A DNA stretch of 64,000 bases, taken from assembly GCA_012960305.1 (NCBI GenBank), contig DUBM01000015.1, positions 1-64,000 on the forward strand, written 5' to 3'. Below, in pieces: positions 27,925-37,315 of the stretch. The DNA comes from Gammaproteobacteria bacterium. GTDB taxonomy: Bacteria > Pseudomonadota > Gammaproteobacteria > Pseudomonadales > Pseudohongiellaceae. The notes below the pieces were generated by a model, which was not told where the DNA came from, ran no database searches, and saw nothing but the letters and a program-made list of their open reading frames with translations. A program made the translations under genes and the position numbers. How positions within the stretch are numbered: position 1 is the first letter of the stretch; each line of letters opens with the position of its first letter.

Positions 27925-29385
27925 CTAGCTTAATATTCCCTGAACTACCTGACCATGAACATCGGTTAATCGAAAATCTCGCCCTTGATAACGATAAGTC
28001 AAGCGAGTGTGGTCAACGCCTAACAAATGCATTATGGTTGCATGTAAATCGTGAACATGAACTGGATCTTTAATTACATTATAAGAGAATTCATCCGTCT
28101 CACCGTAAGTCATGCCCGGTTGAACTCCGCCACCGGCCATCCAGATGGTGAAACAGCGAGGATGGTGGTCACGACCATAGATTTCTTCGGTGAATTTGCC
28201 TTGGCAATAAACACTGCGACCAAATTCACCACCCCATACAACTAGAGTATCGTCCAGTAATCCTCGCTCTTTTAGATCTTGCACTAAAGCGGCTTGGGGC
28301 TGATCAACATCTCTTGCCTGGTTTTGTATACCGCTGGGAAGTCGTGTGTGTTGATCCCACCCACGATGAAAGAGCTGGATAAAACGAACATCTCTCTCGG
28401 CAAGTCGTCTTGCTAGAAGACAATTACGGGCGAAAGACCCTGGTCTTCTTGAGTCTGGGCCATAGCGTTCGAAAGTGCTGTCTGGTTCGTCACTTAGGTC
28501 GCTCAGTTCAGGCACCGATGTTTGCATACGGTAAGCCATTTCATACTGTGAAATTCTAGTGCTGGTTTCGGGATCGCCAGACTCTTCTCGAGTCAATTGG
28601 TTTAGCTGCGCCAGATTATCTAGAAAGCGGCGGCGGGTTGGCGCATCTACGCCTGGAGGATTGGATAAATAGAGGACAGGGTCGCCGCTGGCAAGAAATT
28701 TAACGCCTTGATGTTTAGTCGGCAAAAACCCGCTGCCCCAGAGCCGATCATAAAGGGGTTGACCTCCGTTGCCGGAACCTATCGATACCATGGCGACAAA
28801 TGTTGGTAGATCCTGGTTCATGCTACCCAAACCATAGTCCATCCATGCACCAATGCTTGGTCGCCCGGCTAGTTGTGCGCCAGTCTGAAAGAAAGTAATA
28901 CCAGGATCATGGTTTATCGCTTCAGTATGCATGGATTTTACGAAACATAATTCATCTGCGATGGCGCCGGTATGGGGCATAAGATCACTAATCCAAGCTC
29001 CGGACTGACCGTGCTGAGAAAATTTGTAAATCGAAGGTACAATCGGAAAATTTTGCTGTGCCGACGTCATGGCGGTGAGTCGCTGCCCACCTCGAACAGA
29101 GGGGGGCAAATCCATACCTACTAAATTTATGAGATTGGGCTTGTAGTCGAATAATTCATGTTGCGATGGTGCGCCGGATTGAAACAGGTAGATTACTCGT
29201 TTCGCCTTTGGGGCAAAGTGAGGAATGTTTGGTAGCCCGGTACCACCAACCGCGCTGCTTGGGGATTGTGCATGCAAATCTTGATTAAGTAATGTCGTTA
29301 AGGCTGCAGCACCGACACTGGTGCTTGCCATGTTCAAAAAATGTCGTCGGGTCAGCAGCCGTTTTCGATCTTCTATTGGGTTCAT
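27925..29385 (-). CDS. Tat-exported DUF1501 protein (sulfatase-like fold)
   Basis: The chosen ATG at 29385 has AAGGA eight bases upstream, inside the end of the previous gene; an ORF start ten codons further up overlaps that gene. A Tat signal (LTRRHFLNMASTSVGAAALTTLL) is followed by HFAPKAKRVIYLFQSGAPSQHELFDYKP, a DUF1501 opening, and later blocks ALVQDLKERGLLDDTLVVWGGEFGRS and GRDHHPRCFTIWMAGGGVQPG. The fold is alkaline-phosphatase/sulfatase-like. DUF1501 genes almost always accompany DUF1549/DUF1553 proteins in Planctomycetes, Verrucomicrobia and Acidobacteria, as here; their joint function is unknown. Confidence 0.93.
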   Translation of the reverse strand: MNPIEDRKRLLTRRHFLNMASTSVGAAALTTLLNQDLHAQSPSSAVGGTGLPNIPHFAPKAKRVIYLFQSGAPSQHELFDYKPNLINLVGMDLPPSVRGGQRLTAMTSAQQNFPIVPSIYKFSQHGQSGAWISDLMPHTGAIADELCFVKSMHTEAINHDPGITFFQTGAQLAGRPSIGAWMDYGLGSMNQDLPTFVAMVSIGSGNGGQPLYDRLWGSGFLPTKHQGVKFLASGDPVLYLSNPPGVDAPTRRRFLDNLAQLNQLTREESGDPETSTRISQYEMAYRMQTSVPELSDLSDEPDSTFERYGPDSRRPGSFARNCLLARRLAERDVRFIQLFHRGWDQHTRLPSGIQNQARDVDQPQAALVQDLKERGLLDDTLVVWGGEFGRSVYCQGKFTEEIYGRDHHPRCFTIWMAGGGVQPGMTYGETDEFSYNVIKDPVHVHDLHATIMHLLGVDHTRLTYRYQGRDFRLTDVHGQVVQGILS

Positions 29386-29389
29386 CTGC

Positions 29390-32300
29390 TTAGTCCTTGG
29401 TAATAGTCCCATCAAGATTAAGTATCAGGCTTGCCACCATTTGGTAGGCAGCAAGTTCGGCAATATCCAATGTTTCATTTCGTAGTGAAGCGCCAGCGCT
29501 AACTAATTGCAATGCACTACTTCGGTCCGCTCTATAGCGATCAAAGTTTTGGTTAAATGCCGTCGCTAGAATTGAGTGTACATCTGCAGTCGCTTCTCGG
29601 GCGGTAGCCGTTCGGTACATATGGCCTAGATTCTCCTCTAAATTCCTTCCCCGCAACATCGTGCTTTGGGCTAGCGCGCGGGCAGCTTCAGTATAGGTCA
29701 CATCATTCATTAAATTTAGTGCCTGTAGCGGAGTGTTAGTTCTGCTAGGGAGAAGAATATGAGTTTCTCGGGTAGAGGAATCGAAGGTAATCATCGAGGG
29801 GGCAGGTCGCGTTCTTTTCCAAAAAGTGTATAAACTGCGACGATAGAGATCTTCGCCCTCAGATAATTTATATTCCTGTCCTCTCTCGACTATATCATCC
29901 CATAAACCATCTGGCTGATAGGGGCCTACGGAGGGACCGCCTAGCTTTTCTGTTAACAAGCCCGAAATAGAAAGAGCCTGATCTCTAATCACCTGCGCTG
30001 GTAAACGCACTCTGGTAGCGCGGGCAAGAAGACGATTTTCCGGGTCACGTTCCAGTAAGTCGGGTGAAACTTTGGAGGACTGTCGATAAGTCGCACTGGT
30101 TACGATTAACCGCTGCATCTCCTTAACATTCCAGCCTTTGTCGATAAATTCAGTTGCCAGCCAATCCAGTAACTCGGGGTGGCTGGGAAACTCGCCCTGG
30201 GCACCAAAATTGTCCACTGATTTTACTAAGCCGGTGCCGAAATACGATTGCCAATATCGGTTAACTGTAACTCTGGCAGTTAATGGGTTTTCTGGGTCCA
30301 TGAGCCAACGGGCAAAACTAAGTCTGTTCTTCTCGATACCTTCAGGCATTGGTGGTAGAACTGCAGGTACATCGGGAAAAACTGGTTCGCCGGGATTGTC
30401 ATAAGCGCCGCGAATAAGCCGGAACGTCTCTCGGCGTGGGGTCATTTCTTGCATGACCATTAAAGTCGGATAACTGTCCCATAGTCCTTTGCGTTCCAGT
30501 TCTAGATTCTGAATTCGATTATAAGCTCCTCTGATCCTCTCTGGAGCATATTGATTAAGGAAACTGAGTCTCAATTTATTGGACTGAGCTGCAGAGCGCT
30601 CTTCTTTTGGTAATTGGGCGATGTCCGTAACGGATTCAGCTGTGGCTAAAACAGCGGCCTCTTCGGGGCTTAATACTTTACCGTATATTCTTACTTCATC
30701 CATTAGGCCCTGGAAGTTGGGTTTCGTGGATCCGCTTGCTCCGATGCGTAGTGGTTCCTGCTGGGGTAAACGATTACCAACAAGGTCAAGGAGGGCCTTC
30801 ATTTCGCGTTGCTCGCCATCGATATAGAAGCGCATGCCGGTGGTAGCTTGAGAACCATCGTAAGTAACAAGCACATGTTGCCAGCGGTTTAGCTGCAAAG
30901 TATCTTCTGTTTCTGCAGCTACTCCGTCATCCAATACTCGGGTGGACATGCTCAGCCGCAGCTTTCCATCTTCTAGATAGAAGCCCCAACCAACTTCGCC
31001 TTGATCGCCTTCTCTAGCTCTTGAAAAAATTACTCCATTTTCATTAGTTGGATATACCCACGCCGCGAGGCTAAATTCATCTATGTAATCCAAGTTAGGG
31101 CTGGTGCCGGCATTAATGAATCGATTGCCATCAAAACTTGCGGCTGATCCAAGCCTGCCATCAACAAAATGGGGCATGCCATTTTCAAGAGATGCTTCGA
31201 CAGAGCGACCTGCATGAACTCCAGAGATATCACCGTCCAATGCGTGATAAGCCAATAGCTGGTCGCGAATATTCCAATCGACTTCCGCATCAACATCGGC
31301 ACTTGCACCCAATGAAATTTCCCAGCGTCTTTGTTCAGACTTTATAGTGTTCTCAAGCTCGGAAAATGCCTGATGAGCTTCGGCGAGTTGCATATCCACT
31401 GCGTTGATTTCTGATTGCTGTGACTGCGTCGGTGCTGTTATTAAAGGGGGCGAGTTAATGTATTTAAAGCCCTTGCCTCGCTCTGGGATATTGTTGAAGA
31501 ATGCGGTTGCGGAGTAAAATTCAGACTGTTTAATCGGATCAAATTTATGGTCATGACAGCGAGCGCAGCCCATTGTCAGGCCCATCCAAACTGCAGAGGT
31601 TGTGGCAACACGATCGACGGCGTATTCGATTAGGAATTCATTAGGGTCAATTCCTCCTTCGGCATTCAAACTATGATTACGATTGAAGGCAGTGGCAATT
31701 TTCTGATCGAGAGTCGCGTTGGGCAGCATGTCTCCGGCCAGCTGTTCGATCGTGAATTGATCAAAGCGCATATTGTCGTTAAAGGCATTGATTACCCAAT
31801 CCCGCCAGCGCCACATGGTTCGTTCGCCATCTGTTTGGTAGCCGTTAGTATCGGCATAACGAGCAGCATCTAACCATTCGACTGCCATGCGTTCGCCGTA
31901 GCGGGGTGACTCCAATAAACGCGCTACAACTTTTTCGTAGGCGTCCGCTGAACTATCATTCAAGAACGCATCAATTTCTTCAATAGTTGGTGGCAAGCCA
32001 GTTAAATCTAAAGTAATTCGACGTATTAGGGTTGCTGCGTCAGCTTCTGGGGAAGGGTTGAGGCTTTCTTGTTCTAGTCTTGCTAAAACAAAATCATCGA
32101 TGGCATTTCGCGACCAGTTGTTGTCTCTTACTTGTGGGGGTTGAGGTCGACTTGGCGGAATAAAAGCCCAATGATTATCCCATTCAGCCCCTTGGTTGAT
32201 CCAAGTTCTGAGAGTATCTATCTCCGAAGAGTCGAGAGCATCTCGATTAAAAGGCATCCGAAATCCAGCTTGCGCCGAAGTTACTCTTTGGATCAACATA

Positions 32301-32914
32301 CTCTGGGCAGCATTGCCGGGAACAATCACCGGCCCACCAGCACTCCCTCGATCAGCCAACAATCCTTCAAGTTGGTCTAAGCGCAGACCTTCTTGTCTGT
32401 TTTGATCATCAGGCCCATGACAGCCGAAACAATTACGTGAAAGAATTGGACGGATTTCTCGATTGAAGTCTATTTTGCGCTCTACTACCTGTATCGCTGC
32501 AGCTTCCTCAGCTGTTAATTCGTCTCCCCAGCTGGCACCCTGGTTGATCCAATTCCTTATCAGTTCGACCTGGCCATTGGATACAGTCACGCCAGAAGAC
32601 GATGGAGGCATTCGTCGAATTATGTCGCTATGGGTAAGTCTCTGAATAACAACGCTACCTGCAGCGTTGCCGGGAATAACATTTCTGTCGAAGAAATCCT
32701 GGGCGGCAGAACGTAGATTTGAATCAGCCTGGGAATCTGCAGGGCCATGGCAACCGAAGCAACTAGAAGTAAAAATTGGTAGGATATCGCGGTTGAATTC
32801 CACAGCAGCAGAATTATTGGATTGTCCCATGGCGGTCGAGCTAAGCAGACCAGTGATGCTTAAAAGAGTTAAAACACAGCTTATTTTGAACGAGTTACGA
32901 AGTGCCATTTCCAT
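29390..32914 (-). CDS. Large secreted multi-haem DUF1549/DUF1553 protein with LamG-like domain
   Basis: At 1174 residues this is the biggest protein in the window. After a Sec signal (AMGQ) come two cytochrome-like modules with haem sites CFGCH at 52-56 and 162-166, each followed by GxAxxSxxIxR and a MPPSS or MPFNRD segment. A DUF1549 domain follows (ARLEQESLNPSPEADAATLI), containing a third CxxCH (CARCHDHKFDP, 450-454). Then a concanavalin/LamG-like domain (about 555-740, LENGMPHFVDGRLGSAASFDG) and a DUF1553 domain (RVTVNRYWQSYFGTGLV, LPSRTNTPLQALNLMND). The layout is that of Planctomycetes PSD1-type proteins. Its stop is four bases before the DUF1501 start, so they are coupled. Confidence 0.93.
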   Translation of the reverse strand: MEMALRNSFKISCVLTLLSITGLLSSTAMGQSNNSAAVEFNRDILPIFTSSCFGCHGPADSQADSNLRSAAQDFFDRNVIPGNAAGSVVIQRLTHSDIIRRMPPSSSGVTVSNGQVELIRNWINQGASWGDELTAEEAAAIQVVERKIDFNREIRPILSRNCFGCHGPDDQNRQEGLRLDQLEGLLADRGSAGGPVIVPGNAAQSMLIQRVTSAQAGFRMPFNRDALDSSEIDTLRTWINQGAEWDNHWAFIPPSRPQPPQVRDNNWSRNAIDDFVLARLEQESLNPSPEADAATLIRRITLDLTGLPPTIEEIDAFLNDSSADAYEKVVARLLESPRYGERMAVEWLDAARYADTNGYQTDGERTMWRWRDWVINAFNDNMRFDQFTIEQLAGDMLPNATLDQKIATAFNRNHSLNAEGGIDPNEFLIEYAVDRVATTSAVWMGLTMGCARCHDHKFDPIKQSEFYSATAFFNNIPERGKGFKYINSPPLITAPTQSQQSEINAVDMQLAEAHQAFSELENTIKSEQRRWEISLGASADVDAEVDWNIRDQLLAYHALDGDISGVHAGRSVEASLENGMPHFVDGRLGSAASFDGNRFINAGTSPNLDYIDEFSLAAWVYPTNENGVIFSRAREGDQGEVGWGFYLEDGKLRLSMSTRVLDDGVAAETEDTLQLNRWQHVLVTYDGSQATTGMRFYIDGEQREMKALLDLVGNRLPQQEPLRIGASGSTKPNFQGLMDEVRIYGKVLSPEEAAVLATAESVTDIAQLPKEERSAAQSNKLRLSFLNQYAPERIRGAYNRIQNLELERKGLWDSYPTLMVMQEMTPRRETFRLIRGAYDNPGEPVFPDVPAVLPPMPEGIEKNRLSFARWLMDPENPLTARVTVNRYWQSYFGTGLVKSVDNFGAQGEFPSHPELLDWLATEFIDKGWNVKEMQRLIVTSATYRQSSKVSPDLLERDPENRLLARATRVRLPAQVIRDQALSISGLLTEKLGGPSVGPYQPDGLWDDIVERGQEYKLSEGEDLYRRSLYTFWKRTRPAPSMITFDSSTRETHILLPSRTNTPLQALNLMNDVTYTEAARALAQSTMLRGRNLEENLGHMYRTATAREATADVHSILATAFNQNFDRYRADRSSALQLVSAGASLRNETLDIAELAAYQMVASLILNLDGTITKD

Positions 32915-33585
32915 GACGTGCTCCCCGGGCTATAAAGAAGGCCGATTGACCCGCTATTTCAGCTAGTATTATTGATTTTTATCAGATTACGATTAAACCT
33001 TCACAGCGTCAAAGGATTTTGGCAAATCATATCGCTAGGGGATAAATGCTGGCAAAGAACGGGGGCTATGACCCGTTTTTTCAATTAGCATGGTAAGCTA
33101 ATTATGTTTTGACGAGTTACAATTTTGCGTAAAGGATTGCGATCCTTTATGAATTGAATAGAGAAAGTAGAGCAATCACCGCAAGAAAAATTCTAACTGC
33201 AAGTGTTCAATGAAAGCCTGTAAGAATAGGATCTTCCATGGGGGCATGCTATGAGCGATGACGAAGATATGGTAGTTACCAATAAAATGAGCCTTGGTAA
33301 ATTTAAAGGTTTTGATAATGATTTGTCTTTTGTGAGATATTTGGTTCAACTAAAAACACTGAAACTTAATATAGAATTTATAATCCCTATCTTTCACGTT
33401 ATGTAAGAGTCGTAATTTATGTAACTTTTATTGTTCTTGTGTGGGAGGATTGTCTCAATGAACCTGAACGCTCTTTTGTAATCATGATTCAGATATTCGA
33501 CAAATAGTCAGACCTCAATTAGTCGGGGGAAAGCGACTTTTTAAACAGTAAACTCACTCTTTAATGCTACCTGCGGAGCAATTCC
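32915..33585. other. Long intergenic region, at most one weak small ORF
   Basis: About 670 AT-rich bases between the leftward multi-haem gene and the rightward cupin. The only candidate is a 51-codon frame at 33251-33406 (MSDDEDMVVTNKMSLGKFKG and onward) with no proper ribosome site. I see no RNA gene or repeat. Divergent promoters should be here. Confidence 0.4.
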
Positions 33586-34104
33586 ATGCAAAAAATAATC
33601 CTAGTGTTATTCACTGTCATCCTTTCCTCTTTTATTTTCGCCCAAACTATGCCGCCTTCTTTTCCAACGGAAGCCACAGATGTTACCGCGGTGCAAATTC
33701 AGGAATTTATCGATAATCTTCCCAGAGATCGAGTCAGCGATAGGCCGATCCGTGTGGTGGAAACTACCGGTGATATGCGTTTGGGGGTTTTCGGAGTTTA
33801 CCGACCAATGGGTGTAACTGGTGATGTGAATGTGCATCTTGTCGACACCACAGAGATCTATTACATGCTGAAAGGCTCGGCAACTTTAGTAACTGGTGGG
33901 GATTTAGTAGATTCCTACCCAGCTCCGGGATCAGACAATTGGGTTAGAGCTAAGGGAATTGAGAATGGAGTAACTCGCAAAGTCGTACCCGGCGATGTGA
34001 TCGTAATCCCCGGACATACACCCCATTGGTGGGGCGAGTTGGATAGTGAGATTGAATATCTAATCTTCCGACCTGATCCAGGCAATCGATTAGAATTAAA
34101 GTAA
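33586..34104 (+). CDS. Secreted cupin protein
   Basis: A Sec signal (ending FIFAQ) and about 150 residues with a cupin core: VDTTEIYYMLKGSATLVTGG and PGDVIVIPGHTPHWWGEL. It resembles the secreted cupin at 59904-60455 in the DRVSDRPIRVVE-type N-terminal segment, the EIYYxxxGxxT block and the C-terminal YLIFRPDPGN. The first motif lacks the usual HxH pair, so the metal site may be altered. GGAG lies before the ATG. It stands alone, with a terminator downstream. Confidence 0.83.
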   Translation: MQKIILVLFTVILSSFIFAQTMPPSFPTEATDVTAVQIQEFIDNLPRDRVSDRPIRVVETTGDMRLGVFGVYRPMGVTGDVNVHLVDTTEIYYMLKGSATLVTGGDLVDSYPAPGSDNWVRAKGIENGVTRKVVPGDVIVIPGHTPHWWGELDSEIEYLIFRPDPGNRLELK

Positions 34105-34192
34105 GGCATTAATTTAACAGAATTCGGCATATCTAGCCTTACCAAAGCGTGAAGCAGCCGTAGATGACTAAATCATAGCCGGAAAGCCAATA

Positions 34193-34221
34193 AAAAAGGG
34201 TCTGCATTGCAGGCCCTTTTT
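34193..34221. terminator. Bidirectional rho-independent terminator between convergent genes
   Basis: AAAAAGGGTCTGCA pairs with TGCAGGCCCTTTTT with one wobble. It lies between the rightward cupin and the leftward polyesterase-like gene. Confidence 0.85.
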
Positions 34222-34256
34222 ACTTACATTTATCAGAACGACTTAGGTCAGGCTAT

Positions 34257-35180
34257 TTATGGCGAAGTCTCATATCTGGAAAACTTTGCCGCCATGTCAG
34301 CATCAAGATTGCCGCTGAACATGTCGCTGAAGCGCGTATCCATATCGAAGTGCATCTTCAGCCAACCATAGGTGAGTTCACCAAGGGTGCCAAGATCCGG
34401 ACCACCATTCGTTACTATATTATGATCGCCGGTGGAAAATTCTGCATAAGTCTTATGAGTAGAGCTGGAGATGGAGTCATAGAGCGCTTTTGCGTGGGCA
34501 TCCGGAGGCGCAATATTATCCTCGGCACTGGCGAAAATTAGAGTTGGCACTGTAAGCCCGCTAAAATCACCCTCGAAAGACTGGCCTAACTCACAGCAGT
34601 AGGGTGAGAAAGGAATTACCGCCTTAATCTCATCGCCTAAGGCTGCGGCTGCATGCAATGCTCCGCCGCCACCCATTGAATGGCCCATAATAGCTAATTT
34701 CGAAGTATCAATTCTGCCCTCAATCGGGCTCTCACTATTCCCGTTCTCAGTCTTCAAAAAACTGATCGCCTCGACTAGGGCGGCATTTCTAGCAGCCAAT
34801 GAGTCATCCGGCGCATTGGTGTCAATAATCATTACAGCGATGCCCAGTGATGCGAGCATTGGTCCCCACCAGTTATAAATTTCCTGATTCGCCCGGAAAC
34901 CCGGAACAAAGGCGACAGCGCCAAAGGGAGGGGTAAAGCTGAGCGTAAGAGGGTAGAAAATAGTGGCATTGGAAAAACCATCAACATCAGGTTCTGGGTC
35001 ATAGGTTCGTACTTCATACATCCTGTCGCCATGGGCTCTAGCGACAAGACTGGCCATGGCTCGCCCCTGAGGGGAGTAGCGAGTATTTTCGACATCCTGG
35101 GCCATGGATACTGGCGAAAAAGTCGCTGCTGTGAAAACGGCTAGTGAAAATAGGCTTAAGCTTAGTGTCTTGATGCTCAT
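34257..35180 (-). CDS. Secreted polyesterase-like alpha/beta hydrolase (PETase/cutinase family homologue)
   Basis: A Sec signal ends VSMAQ. The mature hydrolase follows bacterial cutinases and Ideonella PETase block by block: ATIFYP, GAVAFVPGFRANQ (oxyanion loop, Phe where PETase has Tyr87), YNWWGPMLASLGIAVMIIDTN, SPIEGRIDTSKLAIMGHSMGGGG (nucleophile Ser168), VPTLIFASAEDNIAP (Asp221), FSTGDHN (His253) and DTRFSDMF. It has GHSMG as in cutinases, not PETase's GWSMG. The cysteines of both PETase disulfides are absent, but a Cys-Cys pair occurs in FSPYCCELG. The ATG at 35180 has GAGG upstream. Natural polyesters, esters or lipids are the likely substrates; activity on PET cannot be inferred. Confidence 0.87.
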   Translation of the reverse strand: MSIKTLSLSLFSLAVFTAATFSPVSMAQDVENTRYSPQGRAMASLVARAHGDRMYEVRTYDPEPDVDGFSNATIFYPLTLSFTPPFGAVAFVPGFRANQEIYNWWGPMLASLGIAVMIIDTNAPDDSLAARNAALVEAISFLKTENGNSESPIEGRIDTSKLAIMGHSMGGGGALHAAAALGDEIKAVIPFSPYCCELGQSFEGDFSGLTVPTLIFASAEDNIAPPDAHAKALYDSISSSTHKTYAEFSTGDHNIVTNGGPDLGTLGELTYGWLKMHFDMDTRFSDMFSGNLDADMAAKFSRYETSP

Positions 35181-35511
35181 CTCGGTCAACCTCGTTATTA
35201 TTCGATCTACATTACTAGGTTCTGGTGGTTACTGTAATCGGGCCATCTAAATATAACAAAGTGTGCACTGTATAGAAATAACGACGTACCTCCCATTTGC
35301 GGGATGCAGTCATTGAGTATCAATGCAGAGGCGTGTTTGTCGCGAGGAATAGTAGAAAGGGTCGCTGATATGCTAAAACCCCGCAGAGCGAAGTTGTTGA
35401 ATGGTCACGTCGAGAGTAGCTAGCAATTCGAAATGCTCAAAAATCGAGAGTGATTTTCAATATCAGTTTTACCAGAGAGTTATCTCATTTAGTACTTTTA
35501 TCGTTAACAGC
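35181..35511. other. Intergenic region upstream of the polyesterase-like gene
   Basis: About 330 bases with the presumed promoter of the leftward hydrolase. I see no gene, repeat or RNA structure apart from the terminator that begins at 35512. Confidence 0.45.
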
Positions 35512-35552
35512 AAAAAGGCGGGTCAAACTCACAAAGCTTGGCCCGCCTTTTT
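35512..35552 (-). terminator. Rho-independent terminator of the propeller gene
   Basis: Eleven-base perfect stem AAAAAGGCGGG / CCCGCCTTTTT with a 19-base loop that can extend the pairing (TCAA/TTGG), ending 32 bases after the leftward propeller gene. Confidence 0.88.
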
Positions 35553-35584
35553 AGGATTTTCACTTAAATTTAAGAGAACTTTGT

Positions 35585-36712
35585 TTAGCGTGGCACATAC
35601 TGCGGTCTAACAATGTGGTCTGGGTTAGCATCAGACCGTGGCACCAATTTTTGCGGTCGTCCCGCCTGGTTGTCAGTTCCGTACAAGTTGCCATCGTTAT
35701 CTACTGAGAGTGAGTGCATCTCAATCCACATGTGGGGTCCTTCAACTGGAAGATTCCACGTATATTCTCTTGAACCGTCTAAATTAAATTGTACAATTTT
35801 TGGTGGATTTAAATCTGTCACCCAGGCACTGTCATTACTTACAGTAATATCAAGCGGCATGCCAAGGTCACCCCAGTTAGTGACATATTCGTACTTCGGA
35901 TAGTCAGCAGAACTTTGACGGGCGGTTTGCTGGAAGATTTTAATGTCTCGGTTATCTCTGTCCAGGGCATATAGATGTTCGTCTGGTCCCCAGGCCAAGC
36001 CGTGCACGCTACCAAATTGATGATCTCCAGAACCTTCTTCGCCAAATTCTGAGTGATAAGATCCATCAGCATTGCGAACAACGATGCGTTTGTTGCCAAG
36101 ACCATCGGCAATTAAGAATTTACCATCAGGAAGAAAGACGATGTCCTGCGGTTGGGAATAATGAGTCTCGTCATTACCCGGAACATTCTTTTCGCCCAGC
36201 GTCATTAATAACTGCTCACCATCATTTGAGAAAACGTAAATGATGTGGCCGGTTTCATCAATTAGCCAAAGTTTCTTCTCTTCGTCATAGGGATTCATTC
36301 TCAAGCGATGAGGACCCGGTCCGTCCGTCCCCATGAACAAATGATCCCACTGATTCCACACTTCCAGTACTTCTCCCTCGCTGTTAAGTACATAGATACA
36401 GTTGCGCCAGGTACGGCCGCGGCCACGAAGAATATTCCAGCCCATTGAACCCGCGAAGCGAGTGTAGTTATCTGGAATAGGATTAGGCAATTCAGTTTCG
36501 CCACGCTGGAGGAAAAAGATCCGATCTTTCGATTCGACAACAACACCTGAATTTCCTCCCCAGGTGAAGCCATCTTCTGCGAAAGGCTGTATCCAGGTCT
36601 CCGTGGTGAAGTCATAAGGGCTTGGACCAATGACACCAGTGTCTTGTGCCAGTGCAGGTGCAGCAAGAGCGCCCAGCATGAGCATGGCTGCACTAATTTT
36701 AAGTTGTCCCAT
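35585..36712 (-). CDS. Secreted NHL-type beta-propeller protein
   Basis: A Sec signal (APALAQ) precedes a six-bladed propeller of 350 residues. Repeats include GGNSGVVVESKDRIFFLQRG, YSQPQDIVFLPDGKFLIADG, FGSVHGLAWGPDEHLYALDRDN, MPLDITVSNDSAWVTDLNP and IEMHSLSVDNDGNLYGTDN. The layout resembles the lyase domain of peptidylglycine amidating enzymes, but the catalytic Zn site cannot be confirmed. GAGGAAGAAGAG lies before the ATG. Its only close neighbour on this strand is the polyesterase-like gene, beyond a terminator, so it is a separate unit. Confidence 0.85.
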   Translation of the reverse strand: MGQLKISAAMLMLGALAAPALAQDTGVIGPSPYDFTTETWIQPFAEDGFTWGGNSGVVVESKDRIFFLQRGETELPNPIPDNYTRFAGSMGWNILRGRGRTWRNCIYVLNSEGEVLEVWNQWDHLFMGTDGPGPHRLRMNPYDEEKKLWLIDETGHIIYVFSNDGEQLLMTLGEKNVPGNDETHYSQPQDIVFLPDGKFLIADGLGNKRIVVRNADGSYHSEFGEEGSGDHQFGSVHGLAWGPDEHLYALDRDNRDIKIFQQTARQSSADYPKYEYVTNWGDLGMPLDITVSNDSAWVTDLNPPKIVQFNLDGSREYTWNLPVEGPHMWIEMHSLSVDNDGNLYGTDNQAGRPQKLVPRSDANPDHIVRPQYVPR

Positions 36713-37009
36713 TCTCTTCTTCCTCTCTACAGGGGAGTATTTTCGGATATAAATTTATGTTGGGCAAATCTAGCACTGAAGTGCGATGAATTGAAGGAAA
36801 ATGACACTAGGCCGGTGAAAAGAATCAATATTTTTGCAATTCTCGGGGATTAATCAACGCGCTTCAAGAGCTTAATTCAAAGAAATTTTACGTTGGATTT
36901 CGACAGGAAGCGATTTCATTCTTTCTCTCATCGAATAGTCGTTCTTATTACGAGCTTAATAGTTCTGATGGCACACAGCATGAATTATTTTTAACTTTGA
37001 CTGCATCAC

Positions 37010-37237
37010 ATGATCAAACAGCGGCAACTGAGCAAAAAATTGACTCTTCTCTATACACTGCAAATCAATTTAGAGATATCCAGTGATTCTGATCTTGCCA
37101 GACAGCTAGATTTATCGAGACAGTCCATAAATATGTGGACGCGAGGCACTAAAATTCGAATGGGAGATATGATCCCGGTTCGTCACCTTCAAAACCGCGC
37201 TAATTTGTTCCAGATGGAGGAAATCTGGTCTACTTAA
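37010..37237 (+). CDS. Small helix-turn-helix DNA-binding protein
   Basis: A 75-residue basic protein. SDSDLARQLDLSRQSINMWTRG fits a helix-turn-helix of the Cro/C1 type: small Ala after the first helix, a turn, then a recognition helix with SRQSINMW. There is no clear ribosome site before the ATG and the frame opens just upstream, so it could be a fragment of a longer regulator. It lies 78 bases before a secreted cupin gene in the same direction and could regulate it. Confidence 0.55.
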   Translation: MIKQRQLSKKLTLLYTLQINLEISSDSDLARQLDLSRQSINMWTRGTKIRMGDMIPVRHLQNRANLFQMEEIWST

Positions 37238-37315
37238 TCCTAGATATGAGTGTGATAAGGTACTACTTGAAGGTTGTGCCTCTATCAAAATTTAAATAGT
37301 TGAGAAGTGTCAATT

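Noticed and set aside
33251..33406. 51-codon frame in the gap before the secreted cupin
   Set aside because: No proper ribosome site and no recognisable family; kept only as a note in the gap entry.
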